A DNA stretch of 64,000 nucleotides from Methanobacterium_B sp963703015 (GCA_963703015.1 OY969779.1:1178001-1242000); one strand, 5' to 3'. Counted from the stretch's first letter, positions 51,384-62,299 are shown. Made by a program: numbers and translations. The notes: generated by a model not told the origin, from the sequence alone.

Positions 51384-52637
51384 TCAGATCAATCGTTGTT
51401 CTAAGTAGTTGTGAAGCAAGCAGCATTCAAGTTTTGTTGCAAATTTTAATGATTCAACATCAACCTGGAATCCTGGATGATGGTTTGGTCTTGATTCAGA
51501 GAGTGGTTTGTTTTTAGGTGCTGTTCCAAAGTGCAGGTAAAGTCCAGGTACCTCATTTGAGAGGTATGAAAAATCTTCAGATCCTGTGGTTGCAGGTTTA
51601 AATATTGCTTTATCATCTCCTGCCACCTGTCTGATGCTGTTTAACATATTTTTGCAGAGATCTGGATCATTTTTGTTCATTGGATCATGTTGTCCCATTA
51701 TGATCTCAGCTTCACATCCATGGGCCTTTGATACGAGTGTGGTGATTTCAGTGACCCTTTTAACCAATAGTTTAAGGTTATTTTCATCAAGTGCCCTGAT
51801 TGTTAATCCTATCTCAGCATGATCAGGAATTATGTTGACCTTAATACCACCATGGAAGTAACCCACCGTAACAACTGCGGCTCCCCTCATAAGATCCGCT
51901 TCTCTGCTTACAATGGTCTGGAGGGAGTTGATGATTGCAGCCCCAGCAACTATGGGATCCCTTCCCACCCATGGCATTGATCCATGGGCTTGAACACCCC
52001 TAATTTTAATCACAAGATCATTTAACCCTGCATGAGTTGTGTTTTTGCTAAGTAGTACTGTGCCAGGATATGCTTTACTGTATGGGTGCAGTGCAAAGAT
52101 TGCAGACACATCAGGATTTTTCAAGGCACCCTCACTCACCATGAGATCTGCACCTGCCTTCATTCCATCTGGAACACCTTCTTCTGCCGGTTGAAACAAA
52201 AACACAACATCTCCATTTAAATCATCTTTAAGTTGATTTAAAACTGTTGCTGTTCCCATGGCAGTGGCAGCACTGGCATCATGCCCACATACATGGGATA
52301 CATAAGTTTCCTGTCCATTGTAAATGCCTTTAGATATTGAAGCATAACTCAACCCAGTGTCTTCCTTAACTGGAAGAGCATCGAAGTCTGCCCTAATAGC
52401 AACTGCATTTTCTGAGTTTTCTCCCTTTAAAATTGCCTTCACTCCTGTTTTAGCGAAGGGATAAATAACCTCCAACCCATCCAAGGTTTTGAGATAGTTT
52501 GCAATGTACTGTCCTGATTCAAATTCTTGATAAGCCAGTTCAGGATGTAGGTGAAGCCATTGGAACTGTTTAATTTGTTCAGGAGCATGTTCAATTGTGA
52601 GTTGGTTTACAATGTCTTGAAATGATTCTTTACCCAT
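51384..52637 (-). CDS. M20-family metallopeptidase/amidohydrolase
   Basis: A 417-residue M20 amidohydrolase (hippurate/IAA-amino-acid hydrolase-like). Metal ligands are visible in HVCGHDASAATAMG and FQPAEEG, with the dimerisation and substrate region VIKIRGVQAHGSMPWVGRDPI, and the C-terminal ligand His in NHHPGF. GGAGTGA precedes ATG 52637; GTG 52646 is the alternative. It probably hydrolyses N-acyl amino acids or small peptides. Confidence 0.92.
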   Translation of the reverse strand: MGKESFQDIVNQLTIEHAPEQIKQFQWLHLHPELAYQEFESGQYIANYLKTLDGLEVIYPFAKTGVKAILKGENSENAVAIRADFDALPVKEDTGLSYASISKGIYNGQETYVSHVCGHDASAATAMGTATVLNQLKDDLNGDVVFLFQPAEEGVPDGMKAGADLMVSEGALKNPDVSAIFALHPYSKAYPGTVLLSKNTTHAGLNDLVIKIRGVQAHGSMPWVGRDPIVAGAAIINSLQTIVSREADLMRGAAVVTVGYFHGGIKVNIIPDHAEIGLTIRALDENNLKLLVKRVTEITTLVSKAHGCEAEIIMGQHDPMNKNDPDLCKNMLNSIRQVAGDDKAIFKPATTGSEDFSYLSNEVPGLYLHFGTAPKNKPLSESRPNHHPGFQVDVESLKFATKLECCLLHNYLEQRLI

Positions 52638-52677
52638 AAAGTTCACTCCATCTATTTATTGAACTATAAAAAAAAAT

Positions 52678-53025
52678 TTAAAGTACTAGCTTTCTAGTGG
52701 CCCTCTCAATAACAGCAGTCCTTAACATTTCATTCCAGTCTTTGAAATCTGAGTTCTTTGCAACCAAAAGATTCCATTTTTCAGTTTCGATTACATCCTT
52801 AAATTCAATCTCATTTTCAATTTTGAAATCACTGGACCTTATCATTTCAGAGAAATTCCTGAATTCAGTGTGTTTCCCCATAAAATCTGGGGTCAATAAT
52901 TCCTTTTGAATATAATCGTAGTTGATTTCTGATAACCTGAATTTTTCAGTCTTCATGGGATCAATATCATTGTGGATATTTTCCAACCGCTTTTTTATGT
53001 TTAAGTTGTCAGTTTCAGGTTTCAT
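52678..53025 (-). CDS. Small hypothetical protein downstream of nrdD
   Basis: A 115-residue charged soluble protein, not recognised. It contains KRLENIHNDIDPMKTEKFRLSEINYDYI and a repeated aromatic/charged pattern (FRNFSEMIRSSDFK, FKDWNEMLRTAVIE) suggesting internal duplication. GGAGTGG favours ATG 53025 over TTG 53040. It follows nrdD by about 60 bases on the same strand and may be co-transcribed. Confidence 0.55.
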   Translation of the reverse strand: MKPETDNLNIKKRLENIHNDIDPMKTEKFRLSEINYDYIQKELLTPDFMGKHTEFRNFSEMIRSSDFKIENEIEFKDVIETEKWNLLVAKNSDFKDWNEMLRTAVIERATRKLVL

Positions 53026-53085
53026 TCGGTTCCACTCCAAGGGTATTAAAAAAAAGATGTATTAAAAAAAGGATGATTAGGACAT

Positions 53086-55407
53086 TTAAAATCTTTTTCT
53101 GTCCATTAATTCCTTCATTTTTCCAGGGTTCCAACCACCAGATGCTGATCTGAATCTTCCCACTTGCTGAACATAGCCTGTGATACGATCGTACCATTCA
53201 ACCTCTGTTACTTCACCACAGTTACCACACTGTGTTTGAAGACCCTTCATTAGAGTTTTACATTTAATGCAAAAGCTCAGTGCTGAACTGTACGCCCAAA
53301 ATCCTATGTCTGAATTTTTGGCTATTTTATCAGTTAAACTCATTAATGAATCGGGATTGGAGTAGGACTCTCCCATGAATGCATGGAATATGTGTCCACC
53401 AAGTGTCAATGGATGGAATTTTTCTTCTATCTTTATCTTTTCAGGTAACAACACATCTGAGTTTACAGGTACGTGTGAAGAGTTGGTGTAGTAAGACGCC
53501 TCAGCATCTCCCTGTAATATGGCTTTATCCCCATATTTCTCTTTATCCAATGTAGCAAACCTGTAAGCAGTTGATTCAGCAGGAGTTTGAAGTACACTCC
53601 ACCTCAATCCAGTGTCATTCTTGAGTTCATCAGCCCTCTTGTTTATGTGCTTGAGGACATCCAGACCAAACTTCCTTGCATCGTCATCATCTATACCACT
53701 TCCACAGTGGGACATGAGCATCTCATTCAATCCAACAAATCCAAATGAAAGTGTTGAATTGTCGATGTGGTAATATCTATCTCCATCTACTTCCTGTGTC
53801 AGGAATGGTAAAAGGTTGTAGTCATCAAGACAATTCATAGCTTGTTCCCTTCTAAGCATGAGCACTTCTTCTCCAAGTTTCATGTAGGAATCTAGGTAAT
53901 CAAACACATCGTCATCATCCCTTGAATTGTAAGCAATTCTTGGAAGGTTGAGGGTTACATAGGCAAGGTTTCCAGTTCTGAAACAATCCTGTTCCCAGTC
54001 ACCTGTCCAGTTGTCTGCAAGTGATGTTCTGCATCCCATGTAGTTGGCCATATCTCCCCTGTAATTTGGAAGGTTGTTTACAAAGTAGGATGAACCATAC
54101 TTGGCTGAAAGTTCATGAACGAGTTTTAAATCATCATAAAACTCGTCATTCATCATTTCCTTCCTTAAGTTGTAGATGGTATTTGGGAAAAGATGTGGTT
54201 TTCCATCAGAGTCGCCTGCAAGAAGTGTTTCAGTAAACGCCCTCTGTAAAAGGCGAGTTTCTTCCTCATAATCTCCATACACTCCTACCTGTTTTCCCTT
54301 AGGACCGAATGCTGGTTCGTCTTCAAGGAACTTAGGTACTGTGAATTCTAGGTTCATGGATGTGAATGGAACTTGTGAACCTCTGGCTGCGTAGGCCATG
54401 TTCAAATTGTATATAAGCATTTCAACTGCTTGTTTCACCTTTCCATAAGGCAATCCTGCTGCAAACGGTGCTACAAATACATTCCAAAGACTCATTGACT
54501 GGCCACCGCTCATGTTTTGCTGTGCTGCCAGCATAATTTCTCCGGAGTGATTCATCAATGTTTCTATGTGATTTGGAGGACCTGCTACAGACGTATGATC
54601 GCCTGTTCCATCAACTTTAAGACCGTGTTTAATGAAAAAACGAAGATCATGCTGCAAACAGTTCAATGGTCTGCCTGCAAAAAATTCTAAATCATGAATA
54701 TGAATATCACCGCCCATATGGGCATCTGCAAGTTCATTTGGTAAGATTTTCAGGAGGGCGTACTGTTTCAGTGCTTCATCTGCAACATATTTGTGAACTG
54801 TTTCAGGGTTGTGGATCATGTTGGCATTATCACGTGACCCATTTCGTATCAAGTTTGTGATGTTGTAAACAGGAATACCCAGTCTTGTGTATTTCTTACG
54901 GAGAGTTTCAAGTCCGTTCTCAACCAGTTTAGTGTTTACAATTTCCCTTATCATTGGAGCTGTTAAATAATCAACATCCAATTTTTTAAGTTCTTTCCAT
55001 GTTTGAGTCGCTATCTTCCTGGCCAATTCACCAGATGCTTCTGTCTCAACAATCAGGGTTTTTTCTATCTTCCTCTGATCGAACGGTTCTATCGTGTCCC
55101 TTGTGGTACGCACCTTCAGGGTGGTTGATGCCAGATATTTATCTGCTGTTTTTAAATCTACTTTTTTAAGGCAGTCGTAAACCAACATTTTTATCTCAGC
55201 TGTTGAAATTCCATCATATGCCGCCTTAGCAACGTAAGATGATATTTTTTCAGCTGCCCATAGTGGGGCTCCCACCATTAAGCATGATTTCACGATCTTT
55301 TCATGGGTAAATCTTTCAAAGATCCCATTATTCTTTATGACACATGTTTGTGCCCTTGTTGGAAGAGCGGCTATAATCCGTTCGTTCCTTTCTATATCTT
55401 CCCTCAT
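53086..55407 (-). CDS. nrdD: Anaerobic ribonucleoside-triphosphate reductase
   Basis: Oxygen-sensitive reductase that makes deoxynucleotides. 773 residues: an ATP-cone at the N-terminus (GIFERFTHEKIVKSCLMVG and repeated), the catalytic barrel (VHKYVADEALKQY... HIHDLEFFAGRPLNC), a zinc site (CIKCKTLMKGLQTQCGNCG near residue 715) and the glycyl-radical site RSASGGWNPGK near residue 758. The activase NrdG is not adjacent. No intein is present. Confidence 0.96.
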   Translation of the reverse strand: MREDIERNERIIAALPTRAQTCVIKNNGIFERFTHEKIVKSCLMVGAPLWAAEKISSYVAKAAYDGISTAEIKMLVYDCLKKVDLKTADKYLASTTLKVRTTRDTIEPFDQRKIEKTLIVETEASGELARKIATQTWKELKKLDVDYLTAPMIREIVNTKLVENGLETLRKKYTRLGIPVYNITNLIRNGSRDNANMIHNPETVHKYVADEALKQYALLKILPNELADAHMGGDIHIHDLEFFAGRPLNCLQHDLRFFIKHGLKVDGTGDHTSVAGPPNHIETLMNHSGEIMLAAQQNMSGGQSMSLWNVFVAPFAAGLPYGKVKQAVEMLIYNLNMAYAARGSQVPFTSMNLEFTVPKFLEDEPAFGPKGKQVGVYGDYEEETRLLQRAFTETLLAGDSDGKPHLFPNTIYNLRKEMMNDEFYDDLKLVHELSAKYGSSYFVNNLPNYRGDMANYMGCRTSLADNWTGDWEQDCFRTGNLAYVTLNLPRIAYNSRDDDDVFDYLDSYMKLGEEVLMLRREQAMNCLDDYNLLPFLTQEVDGDRYYHIDNSTLSFGFVGLNEMLMSHCGSGIDDDDARKFGLDVLKHINKRADELKNDTGLRWSVLQTPAESTAYRFATLDKEKYGDKAILQGDAEASYYTNSSHVPVNSDVLLPEKIKIEEKFHPLTLGGHIFHAFMGESYSNPDSLMSLTDKIAKNSDIGFWAYSSALSFCIKCKTLMKGLQTQCGNCGEVTEVEWYDRITGYVQQVGRFRSASGGWNPGKMKELMDRKRF

Positions 55408-55600
55408 GACAACACCTGTATTTTATATTAATTTCATGACTATTAATTTTATTCTTATTTTTGATGCTCCAATAAGATGTGACCAGTTTCAAATCCACTT
55501 GTTGAAACTTGTTTGTAGATTCAAAAACAAGTTTTTCTGGTTAAACTGTTTGTATCAACACATATTAAATGTTTGGTAATATGCGAATTATCTAGCTTGT

Positions 55601-58600
55601 TCACAAGAAAACATCCAGCGAACTTTGCTTAGATTTATCACTCTCAAATAGGGAGTTTATGCTTGTTTCAATTAATTCTATCCTTTGCACAAGGTATTCG
55701 TCTATAGGATACCTTTGGGAAAGATTTTTTGATATTTCAAGGTACTTGACTACAGATCCCTTGGATATGCTCAATATAAGGTTACTGCCACATGAGCAGT
55801 TTCCTGATAACGGAATCCTACGATATTTCCTGCCACATTTTGTACATCTAACCTTCTGCCTGGAAAATGCTCTGCTGTTTCCTGCCATGTCAGGTAGGAA
55901 GTGTGAAGTTAAAACCCCTTCAACAACACCCTTTTGATCTACTGCACGTATACGCTCTGCTAGCTTAATCTGACCATCGACCTTTTCCTTCATGGTTGGA
56001 AGCGTTTTGTAGAGACACACCTTAGGGCCACTGTGGATGCTTGAAGTAGAATGGGAAAATATCAAACCCTGATACTGATCGTCTGTTCCCAGTCTCCTTT
56101 TGACGTTATCAACCATGTCAAGTACATCTGATGGTTTTTCAAAATCCAAAGTTTTTTCGTAAAGTTCAAGGGGAATTTTGGGCATGGCATCTATGTTGTG
56201 TGATTCATCATCAATTTCTTCAGGATCAATACGTGAAGATAAAACCAGGGGAGCATCCATCTTACCACCCCTTGTACTCGGAAGATAAACCTTGGAAAAG
56301 TTCAACAAAGCATCCAAAAGCAACATAATGGAATCTTCGTCACTGTCGCAATTTCTCCTCTTAGCTGAGTGAAAGTAGGGATGAGCATAACAACATGCAG
56401 CCTTTGTGAAACCCACAATTCTACCAAGAACACCTGCTGAAGTGTGGGGTGCAAGTCCAACAACCAGCTGTCCCACAAGATCTTCCCTTGTTTGCACGTT
56501 GTAAAACCTTTCAAGTCCGTACAATTGCTCAAGAAGATCATCCACAAAATGGGATACCCTGATCAAGTATTCTCCACAGTTCTCAGAGACAACAACATCT
56601 TGAATTTTGATCTCCACTATCTGGTCAGGATCTTCAATTTTATCCCCATGAATATCATTTGTATATCCAAGTTCCAGTAGTTTTTGAGGAGTCACACCAA
56701 TTTCACTCGGTATAAAATGGGTTAAGGGAAGATTTGTTGAATCATGCCTAATTGTAGCATCTTTAAAGGTAAAAACATTATTTTTAGCCCTTAATATTCC
56801 TTTTTCCAGGGGTTCTGGGAATTTATCTTCGGATATCATTCCAACAACGCCCTTTATTTCATCAAGTTTCCTGACACCCACATTTTCATATGCCTTTTTA
56901 AGAAGATTTGCAAGGTTAATTCGTTTCTTTCCTGAGCTAGTAGGTTCAGTTCTGGCCCCACATACCGGACATAAAGCCTGCATCGAGCCAACACCACATT
57001 CAGTACATTTACATCTTGCTATGTCCACGTTAATTGTGCCCTTCTTAGCTGCATCAATAATATTACGTCTGTTTCCCCCGTTTGTTCCAATAGGGAAAAG
57101 AGCGTGGGGTGCTGGTTTCATTTTCCTTTCCTTGGATTTTTCAGGCCTGCCAACCCTGGCACCAAGATAAATTGGGGCCTTGGCCATAATTTTCACAGGA
57201 GCAATTGAATTCACAGCATCGAGTGTGTTAGAACCTTCAGTTTCCACTGGTCTGTTCAAGGTATTTAAAAGTGCGTAGGCATATTCCTTGGATATAATCA
57301 GTTCTTCTCCCTCAATTTCATGGGGAATTCCTAGAAATTCCAAAATTCTTTTTTCTGGAGAAATAGGGAGTTTTAATCCCCCATCCCCATCGTCATAGAC
57401 CCTTTCTGAAACTGTTCTTAAATCAGTACCATCACTAGTTTTCAGTTCCCTGTTTAAGAATTGGATCAGTTCATTGATATCCTGTGTTGTTACATCATGA
57501 TAGCAGAAGGTGTAATCTGGATGTAGTGGAACATCATATTTCTCTGAAATTTCAAATGCAGTTTTAGCATCAATTTTTTCGGTTTCCAAAGACTGAATAT
57601 CCAGTTCAGATTCTTGATAACTTTCAGATTTTTGAATGGTTTGAACCCACCATTCACTGCACCATCCAGCAGGAAGCAGTATATGGTTGTTTCTTAAAAA
57701 TTCACCGAATGGTACAAGCATGTCTCCTAAAAATATTATTTCCTCGACTTGATACTTTATTTTCTTTGCTTGCTGTTCAGATTCTACTTTAACAACACTT
57801 CCATCCTTTAATTTTACTATAGGTCCTTCAATACTGTCACATGGAACCACACAGTTTCCCTTACCGGGTCTTTCAATTTTCATCTGGGTTCCAACCGCCA
57901 AGAACTCGACAATTTCCATTGTTGATGGGTGTATACCCATGGCTGCGAGGCCTGCATTTCTGGATCTTCCATACCTTAATCTGAAACCACCCTTAGCCTG
58001 AGGATATGCCATCACAGGCCTTCCTCCTATGATATCACGCATGTACTTATCGTCAACCTTAGGTGCAGCATCAGAATCATCAGCATTTGGATCTGGAGCC
58101 TTAGAAAACTCACCTAGCCAATCCCATCCATCTATTTTGAGTTTCTTAGCATATTTCATGACCTTAGGGGCCTTCTGTATAACTCCCTCTGCAATTGCAA
58201 GTAAAGCACCTCCCCTGATGTTGTTGGTTTCAACACGTTCCAGATCCCTGTGAGATACTTCTATTTTATCTGTTGGCTCCCCAGTAACTTCTACAGGTAT
58301 GTTTTTAACAGCTTTCCTGACTTCGTCTGGTTTTGGAGAGTACTGAAGGTTAGTGACTTCAGATTCGTAAAGCTCAACCTCTTCCACATATCTTTCAATT
58401 TCAGTATCTACTGGTTTGTACTCATCCAAACCAAGTGAAATCCTAATGTAATCTCCTATTAAAACTGCTAATGCTGCTGCTGTACCTCCAGCACTCCTAA
58501 TTGGTCCTGCAAAGTAAACAGCAAGATAATATCCACTGTCGAAATTTCTCTTGATCTTGAGCTTGGCTATTCCCTCTAGTGGAGCTGCAACCACTCCTTC

Positions 58601-58927
58601 AGTTAGGATCGCCAAAGCTGTTCTTATGGCCTGATCAGATTTTTGTTCCCTGACTTCGAGGGTATCATCCCTTCCCTCAACATCAGTATCTGTTACGATT
58701 TCACGGGCAATTTGGAAGGCCACTTCTTCACGTGACATGTCTGTTTCCAGTTCTTTTATTCTGGCAGCAACACCTTTAGGCCCGACCAATCCCTCAACAC
58801 GCTCTGAAAGGTCCTTTGCTAATGGAATTTCAGGTTCAAGTTCAATATCATGCCCTTTAGACCTGGCATTTTTAGCAATTTCATATAATTTAAGTGTTTC
58901 TTCCTCTAAAACCTCAAAATATCCCAT
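55601..58927 (-). CDS. polC: DNA polymerase II (PolD) large subunit DP2
   Basis: Catalytic subunit of the euryarchaeal replicative polymerase D. 1108 residues without an intein, the family's usual length. Recognisable are YYLAVYFAGPIRSAGGTAAALAVLIGDYI near residue 130, GGNRRNIIDAAKKGTI, the zinc finger CTECGVGSMQALCPVC, the catalytic NCDSDEDSIMLLLDALLNFS with acidic metal ligands, and a C-terminal zinc site CTKCGRKYRRIPLSGNCSCG. The small subunit DP1 is not adjacent. Confidence 0.97.
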   Translation of the reverse strand: MGYFEVLEEETLKLYEIAKNARSKGHDIELEPEIPLAKDLSERVEGLVGPKGVAARIKELETDMSREEVAFQIAREIVTDTDVEGRDDTLEVREQKSDQAIRTALAILTEGVVAAPLEGIAKLKIKRNFDSGYYLAVYFAGPIRSAGGTAAALAVLIGDYIRISLGLDEYKPVDTEIERYVEEVELYESEVTNLQYSPKPDEVRKAVKNIPVEVTGEPTDKIEVSHRDLERVETNNIRGGALLAIAEGVIQKAPKVMKYAKKLKIDGWDWLGEFSKAPDPNADDSDAAPKVDDKYMRDIIGGRPVMAYPQAKGGFRLRYGRSRNAGLAAMGIHPSTMEIVEFLAVGTQMKIERPGKGNCVVPCDSIEGPIVKLKDGSVVKVESEQQAKKIKYQVEEIIFLGDMLVPFGEFLRNNHILLPAGWCSEWWVQTIQKSESYQESELDIQSLETEKIDAKTAFEISEKYDVPLHPDYTFCYHDVTTQDINELIQFLNRELKTSDGTDLRTVSERVYDDGDGGLKLPISPEKRILEFLGIPHEIEGEELIISKEYAYALLNTLNRPVETEGSNTLDAVNSIAPVKIMAKAPIYLGARVGRPEKSKERKMKPAPHALFPIGTNGGNRRNIIDAAKKGTINVDIARCKCTECGVGSMQALCPVCGARTEPTSSGKKRINLANLLKKAYENVGVRKLDEIKGVVGMISEDKFPEPLEKGILRAKNNVFTFKDATIRHDSTNLPLTHFIPSEIGVTPQKLLELGYTNDIHGDKIEDPDQIVEIKIQDVVVSENCGEYLIRVSHFVDDLLEQLYGLERFYNVQTREDLVGQLVVGLAPHTSAGVLGRIVGFTKAACCYAHPYFHSAKRRNCDSDEDSIMLLLDALLNFSKVYLPSTRGGKMDAPLVLSSRIDPEEIDDESHNIDAMPKIPLELYEKTLDFEKPSDVLDMVDNVKRRLGTDDQYQGLIFSHSTSSIHSGPKVCLYKTLPTMKEKVDGQIKLAERIRAVDQKGVVEGVLTSHFLPDMAGNSRAFSRQKVRCTKCGRKYRRIPLSGNCSCGSNLILSISKGSVVKYLEISKNLSQRYPIDEYLVQRIELIETSINSLFESDKSKQSSLDVFL

Positions 58928-59534
58928 GTTGCTCCCTTTTCCTTTTATGTATGCAAATTTTTGATTTAAATATTAAAATAACTCCATAAATTCATCTAGT
59001 AACTTTGTAATCCCATTATTTTTATGTATAATCCAACATTTAAAGTTTGGGAAATCAACCAAATACAGAAAAAACATCTAATATGGACATAATTCTCAAA
59101 TAAGTACATTATAACTCCCAATTAATCAAACAGACAATATATTCCCTACTTTCAACAAGGAATTTGTGATCCAAATGGTTACTATTTCGATCTCTATGTG
59201 TCTAAAACTGGATACTAAATCTCATCTGTGAACTATAGGTTCCCCTGTCTTTGATGTTACAGAATTACAGAAATAATCTGTTTTATTTAAATTATTTCAA
59301 TTTAGAATCCCTGTTCATTCCATGTGAATTATTAAACCATTCTAAAGATTTTAAACCCTAAATTGGTTGGTTGTACATATTTGTATGTCCTCTTTTTTAG
59401 GATAGGAGATAATTTATAAACCACCAATCCACATACAAAAAACCATACAGATATAAGGATTAAGATATAAAGGATCAAATCAGTTGTATAATATGATATT
59501 TTTATTGTATTGATAATTTAAGTGGTGATTATAA
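58928..59534. other. Intergenic region between polC and the Sec61-beta gene
   Basis: 607 bases without a credible ORF. It holds the divergent promoters of polC (minus) and the Sec61-beta gene (plus; TATA-like near 59500). I found no tRNA, repeat or palindrome of note. Confidence 0.5.
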
Positions 59535-59696
59535 ATGGCAAAAAAAGATAAACAAGTACTTCCTCCAAGCGGTGCCGGACTTGTGAGGTACTTTGAAGAC
59601 GAAACTAAGGGACCTAAACTTTCTCCTGAACAAGTCGTTATTATGACAGTTGTTCTAGCAGTATTCTGTATTGCACTGAGGTTTACATACTCTTAA
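59535..59696 (+). CDS. secG: Preprotein translocase subunit Sec61-beta (SecG)
   Basis: A 53-residue translocon subunit: MAKKDKQVLPPSGAGLVRYF at the cytoplasmic N-terminus with the conserved PPSGAGL/I-RYF motif, then a C-terminal helix VVIMTVVLAVFCIALRFTYS. ATG 59535 follows GTGGTGAT. Only one membrane helix, as in archaeal Sec61-beta. Confidence 0.95.
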   Translation: MAKKDKQVLPPSGAGLVRYFEDETKGPKLSPEQVVIMTVVLAVFCIALRFTYS

Positions 59697-59806
59697 TTAA
59701 AAAAATTTTTTTATTGAAATCTATATTTTATCGTGTGAACACGAGCACTTTTTCACGTTATTTAATTGATTATTGAATTTTAGAATATTTTTACGGAGTT
59801 AATAAC

Positions 59807-61156
59807 ATGGCTATCCACCCAATAGAGTTTAGATATGGAACAGATGAAATGAGAGAGATCTGGGAAACAGATAACAAACTTCAAAAAATGCTTGAAGTAG
59901 AAGCTGCCCTTGCCGAAGCAGAAGCAGATTTAGATATCATCCCCAAAAATGCAGCTTTAGAAATAAAATCCAAAGCCAGTATTAAATTTGTCACTTCAAA
60001 GAGGGTATCAGAAATTGAGGCAGAAACCAACCACGATATAGCTTCAATTGTCAAGGCCCTTGCAGAAGTTTGTGATGATGGTGCAGGAGAGTACGTACAT
60101 TTTGGAGCAACATCAAACGACATCATAGACACTTCCCAAGCACTTTTATTTAAGGAAACTCTGAAAGTCCTAAAAACTAGGCTAACTGAACTCACAAGGA
60201 TCGTGCTAAGGCTTGCAGATGAAAACAAGACAAACGTGTGCATAGGAAGAACCCATGGACAACACGCACTTCCAACCACCTATGGAATGAAATTCGCAAT
60301 ATGGGCAGATGAACTACACAGACAACTCAACAGACTTGATGAATGTAGAGAAAGACTTTGTGTGGGAATGGTTACTGGAGCTGTTGGAACTACTGCAGCC
60401 CTTGGAAAGGAAGGATTGGACATTCATAAGAAAGTTTCCAAAATTTTAGATCTTAAACCTGTCATGATATCCAGCCAGGTTATTCAAAGGGATGCACATG
60501 CAGAGTTTATAATGGACCTTGCAAACATTGCAAGCACCCTTGAAAAGATGGCGTTGGAAGTGAGAAACCTTCAGAGAACAGAGATAAATGAATTGGGGGA
60601 AAGTTTTGATCCATCTAAACAGGTTGGATCCAGTACCATGCCTCATAAAATGAACCCAATTACAGCTGAAAGAATCTGCGGAATTTCAAGGGTTGTGAGG
60701 GCATATGTTGCACCCGCATTACAGAACAACCCCCTTTGGCATGAAAGGGATCTTACCAATTCATCATGCGAACGAATTATTCTTCCAGAATCCTGCATGT
60801 TAACAGATTACATGATTAAACTCAGTATTCGACTTTTCAGCAACTTGGTTTTCAAACCAAAAAACATTGAAAAAAATCTTAACTTGAGTAATGGATTGAT
60901 CATGGCAGAACGTGTTATGGCTGAATTAACCAGGAAAGGTATGGGCAAACAAACAGCTTATTCCCTTGTTAGAAAGTGTTCGTTGGAAGCTTATGATCTT
61001 GACACTGGTCTAAAACAGGTCATTGAATCTAATGACGAAATAAAATCATATCTATCAAGTTCTGATATTGAGTTAATTATGGATCCTCACACTTACATAG
61101 GATCCTCTGTTGAAATGGTTAACGAAGTACTATCGGCATCCAAAAACTGGTTCTAA
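59807..61156 (+). CDS. purB: Adenylosuccinate lyase
   Basis: Purine synthesis enzyme, two reactions releasing fumarate. 449 residues of the fumarase/aspartase superfamily. Signatures are IEAETNHDIASIVKAL near residue 75, the His in GRTHGQHALPTTYG, and SSTMPHKMNPITAERI near residue 280 that carries the catalytic loop. ACGGAGTT precedes ATG 59807. Confidence 0.97.
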   Translation: MAIHPIEFRYGTDEMREIWETDNKLQKMLEVEAALAEAEADLDIIPKNAALEIKSKASIKFVTSKRVSEIEAETNHDIASIVKALAEVCDDGAGEYVHFGATSNDIIDTSQALLFKETLKVLKTRLTELTRIVLRLADENKTNVCIGRTHGQHALPTTYGMKFAIWADELHRQLNRLDECRERLCVGMVTGAVGTTAALGKEGLDIHKKVSKILDLKPVMISSQVIQRDAHAEFIMDLANIASTLEKMALEVRNLQRTEINELGESFDPSKQVGSSTMPHKMNPITAERICGISRVVRAYVAPALQNNPLWHERDLTNSSCERIILPESCMLTDYMIKLSIRLFSNLVFKPKNIEKNLNLSNGLIMAERVMAELTRKGMGKQTAYSLVRKCSLEAYDLDTGLKQVIESNDEIKSYLSSSDIELIMDPHTYIGSSVEMVNEVLSASKNWF

Positions 61157-61348
61157 TACCAAAACCATTTCAAATTTTTTTTATAAACTATTTTTTTTAA
61201 TCAAAACTTCCAACTTTTTTTTTAAAGAATTAATAACTATTCAATCTTCAAATAAATTGATTTAGTTTTATACGATTTATTATATGCAAAAACCTTAACC
61301 AGTCCAAATGCAAAAATAAGTAGGATAATACTATTGGAGGTATTCATA

Positions 61349-62233
61349 ATGATTGAAATTAAAGATATTAAATCTGTAAAGATCGTGCCTTACACCCTTA
61401 TGAATTCGTCTATTACGGCAGTTATAGGATTAATTTATGGAATTGTGTTTGCAGTAATATTCGGATTAACAGTTGGAAGTTCACTCCCAGGGATCACCGC
61501 AGGAATGATAGCCACTGTAGTAATTGGATCCATACTGGCATTCCCAACAGTGATGTTTTTGATTAGTGTTCTTGAATCGTTTTTAGTAGCACTTCTCTAC
61601 AACCAACTTGTTCCAAGAGTAGGAGCTATCCAGTTAGGTTTTGAAGACCTAAAAGAAATACAAACCGTCCCTGTAGTTCCTTTTGCATTGATGAATGCAT
61701 CAATTGGTGGAATCCTAACCTTCTTAATGATGCTGATCATTGGTCCACTATTTGCATTTGGAATTCAAAGTGCATCACTAGCAGGAGGCATTCCAGGATT
61801 GTCAAGCATAGGGGCCTTTGGATTGCTATGGATGGTCATAATGATTGTAGGAATCCCGATCGTAGCATTCATAGGAATTTTTATTTCCATGGCAATCGGA
61901 GCCATTTTCTACAATTTACTGGCCCCTAAAATTGGTGGTGTGGAACTCAACTTCAGCAGTGCATTAGGCAACTTCTTTGAAATTGAATCAGTGCCAGTGG
62001 TTAAATTTGCACTCATATTAACCCTAGTTTTAACTGTTATTCAACTCATTTTAGGCATTATTGATCTGATAATATCCCTTGCAACAGGATCCTCGGCAGT
62101 GGGAGCATTAATTGGACTTGTTATTAGAGTTGTTTCCAGCTTAATCATTAGTTTCGTTCTCTTCGCAGTAATGGCTTACATGTACAACTATTTAAGACCT
62201 AAAATTGGCGGAATTAAACTGGAAATTGAGTAA
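61349..62233 (+). CDS. Membrane protein with threefold internal repeat
   Basis: A 294-residue polytopic protein made of three similar segments of about 95 residues. Each opens with a charged strand and VPY/VPF-L-N (IKSVKIVPYTLMNSS, IQTVPVVPFALMNAS, IESVPVVKFALIL), then two to three helices, and closes with a YNxLxPKIGGIxL motif (LYNQLVPRVGAIQLGFE, FYNLLAPKIGGVELNFS, MYNYLRPKIGGIKLEIE). GGAGGT fixes ATG 61349. Function unknown; the triplication suggests a channel or scaffold assembled from three equivalent units. Confidence 0.7.
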   Translation: MIEIKDIKSVKIVPYTLMNSSITAVIGLIYGIVFAVIFGLTVGSSLPGITAGMIATVVIGSILAFPTVMFLISVLESFLVALLYNQLVPRVGAIQLGFEDLKEIQTVPVVPFALMNASIGGILTFLMMLIIGPLFAFGIQSASLAGGIPGLSSIGAFGLLWMVIMIVGIPIVAFIGIFISMAIGAIFYNLLAPKIGGVELNFSSALGNFFEIESVPVVKFALILTLVLTVIQLILGIIDLIISLATGSSAVGALIGLVIRVVSSLIISFVLFAVMAYMYNYLRPKIGGIKLEIE

Positions 62234-62299
62234 TCTTAAAATTTACTCAAATTTTTTTTTTGAAATATGTTTTTATAACTTGAAAAATGAACTATTAGC

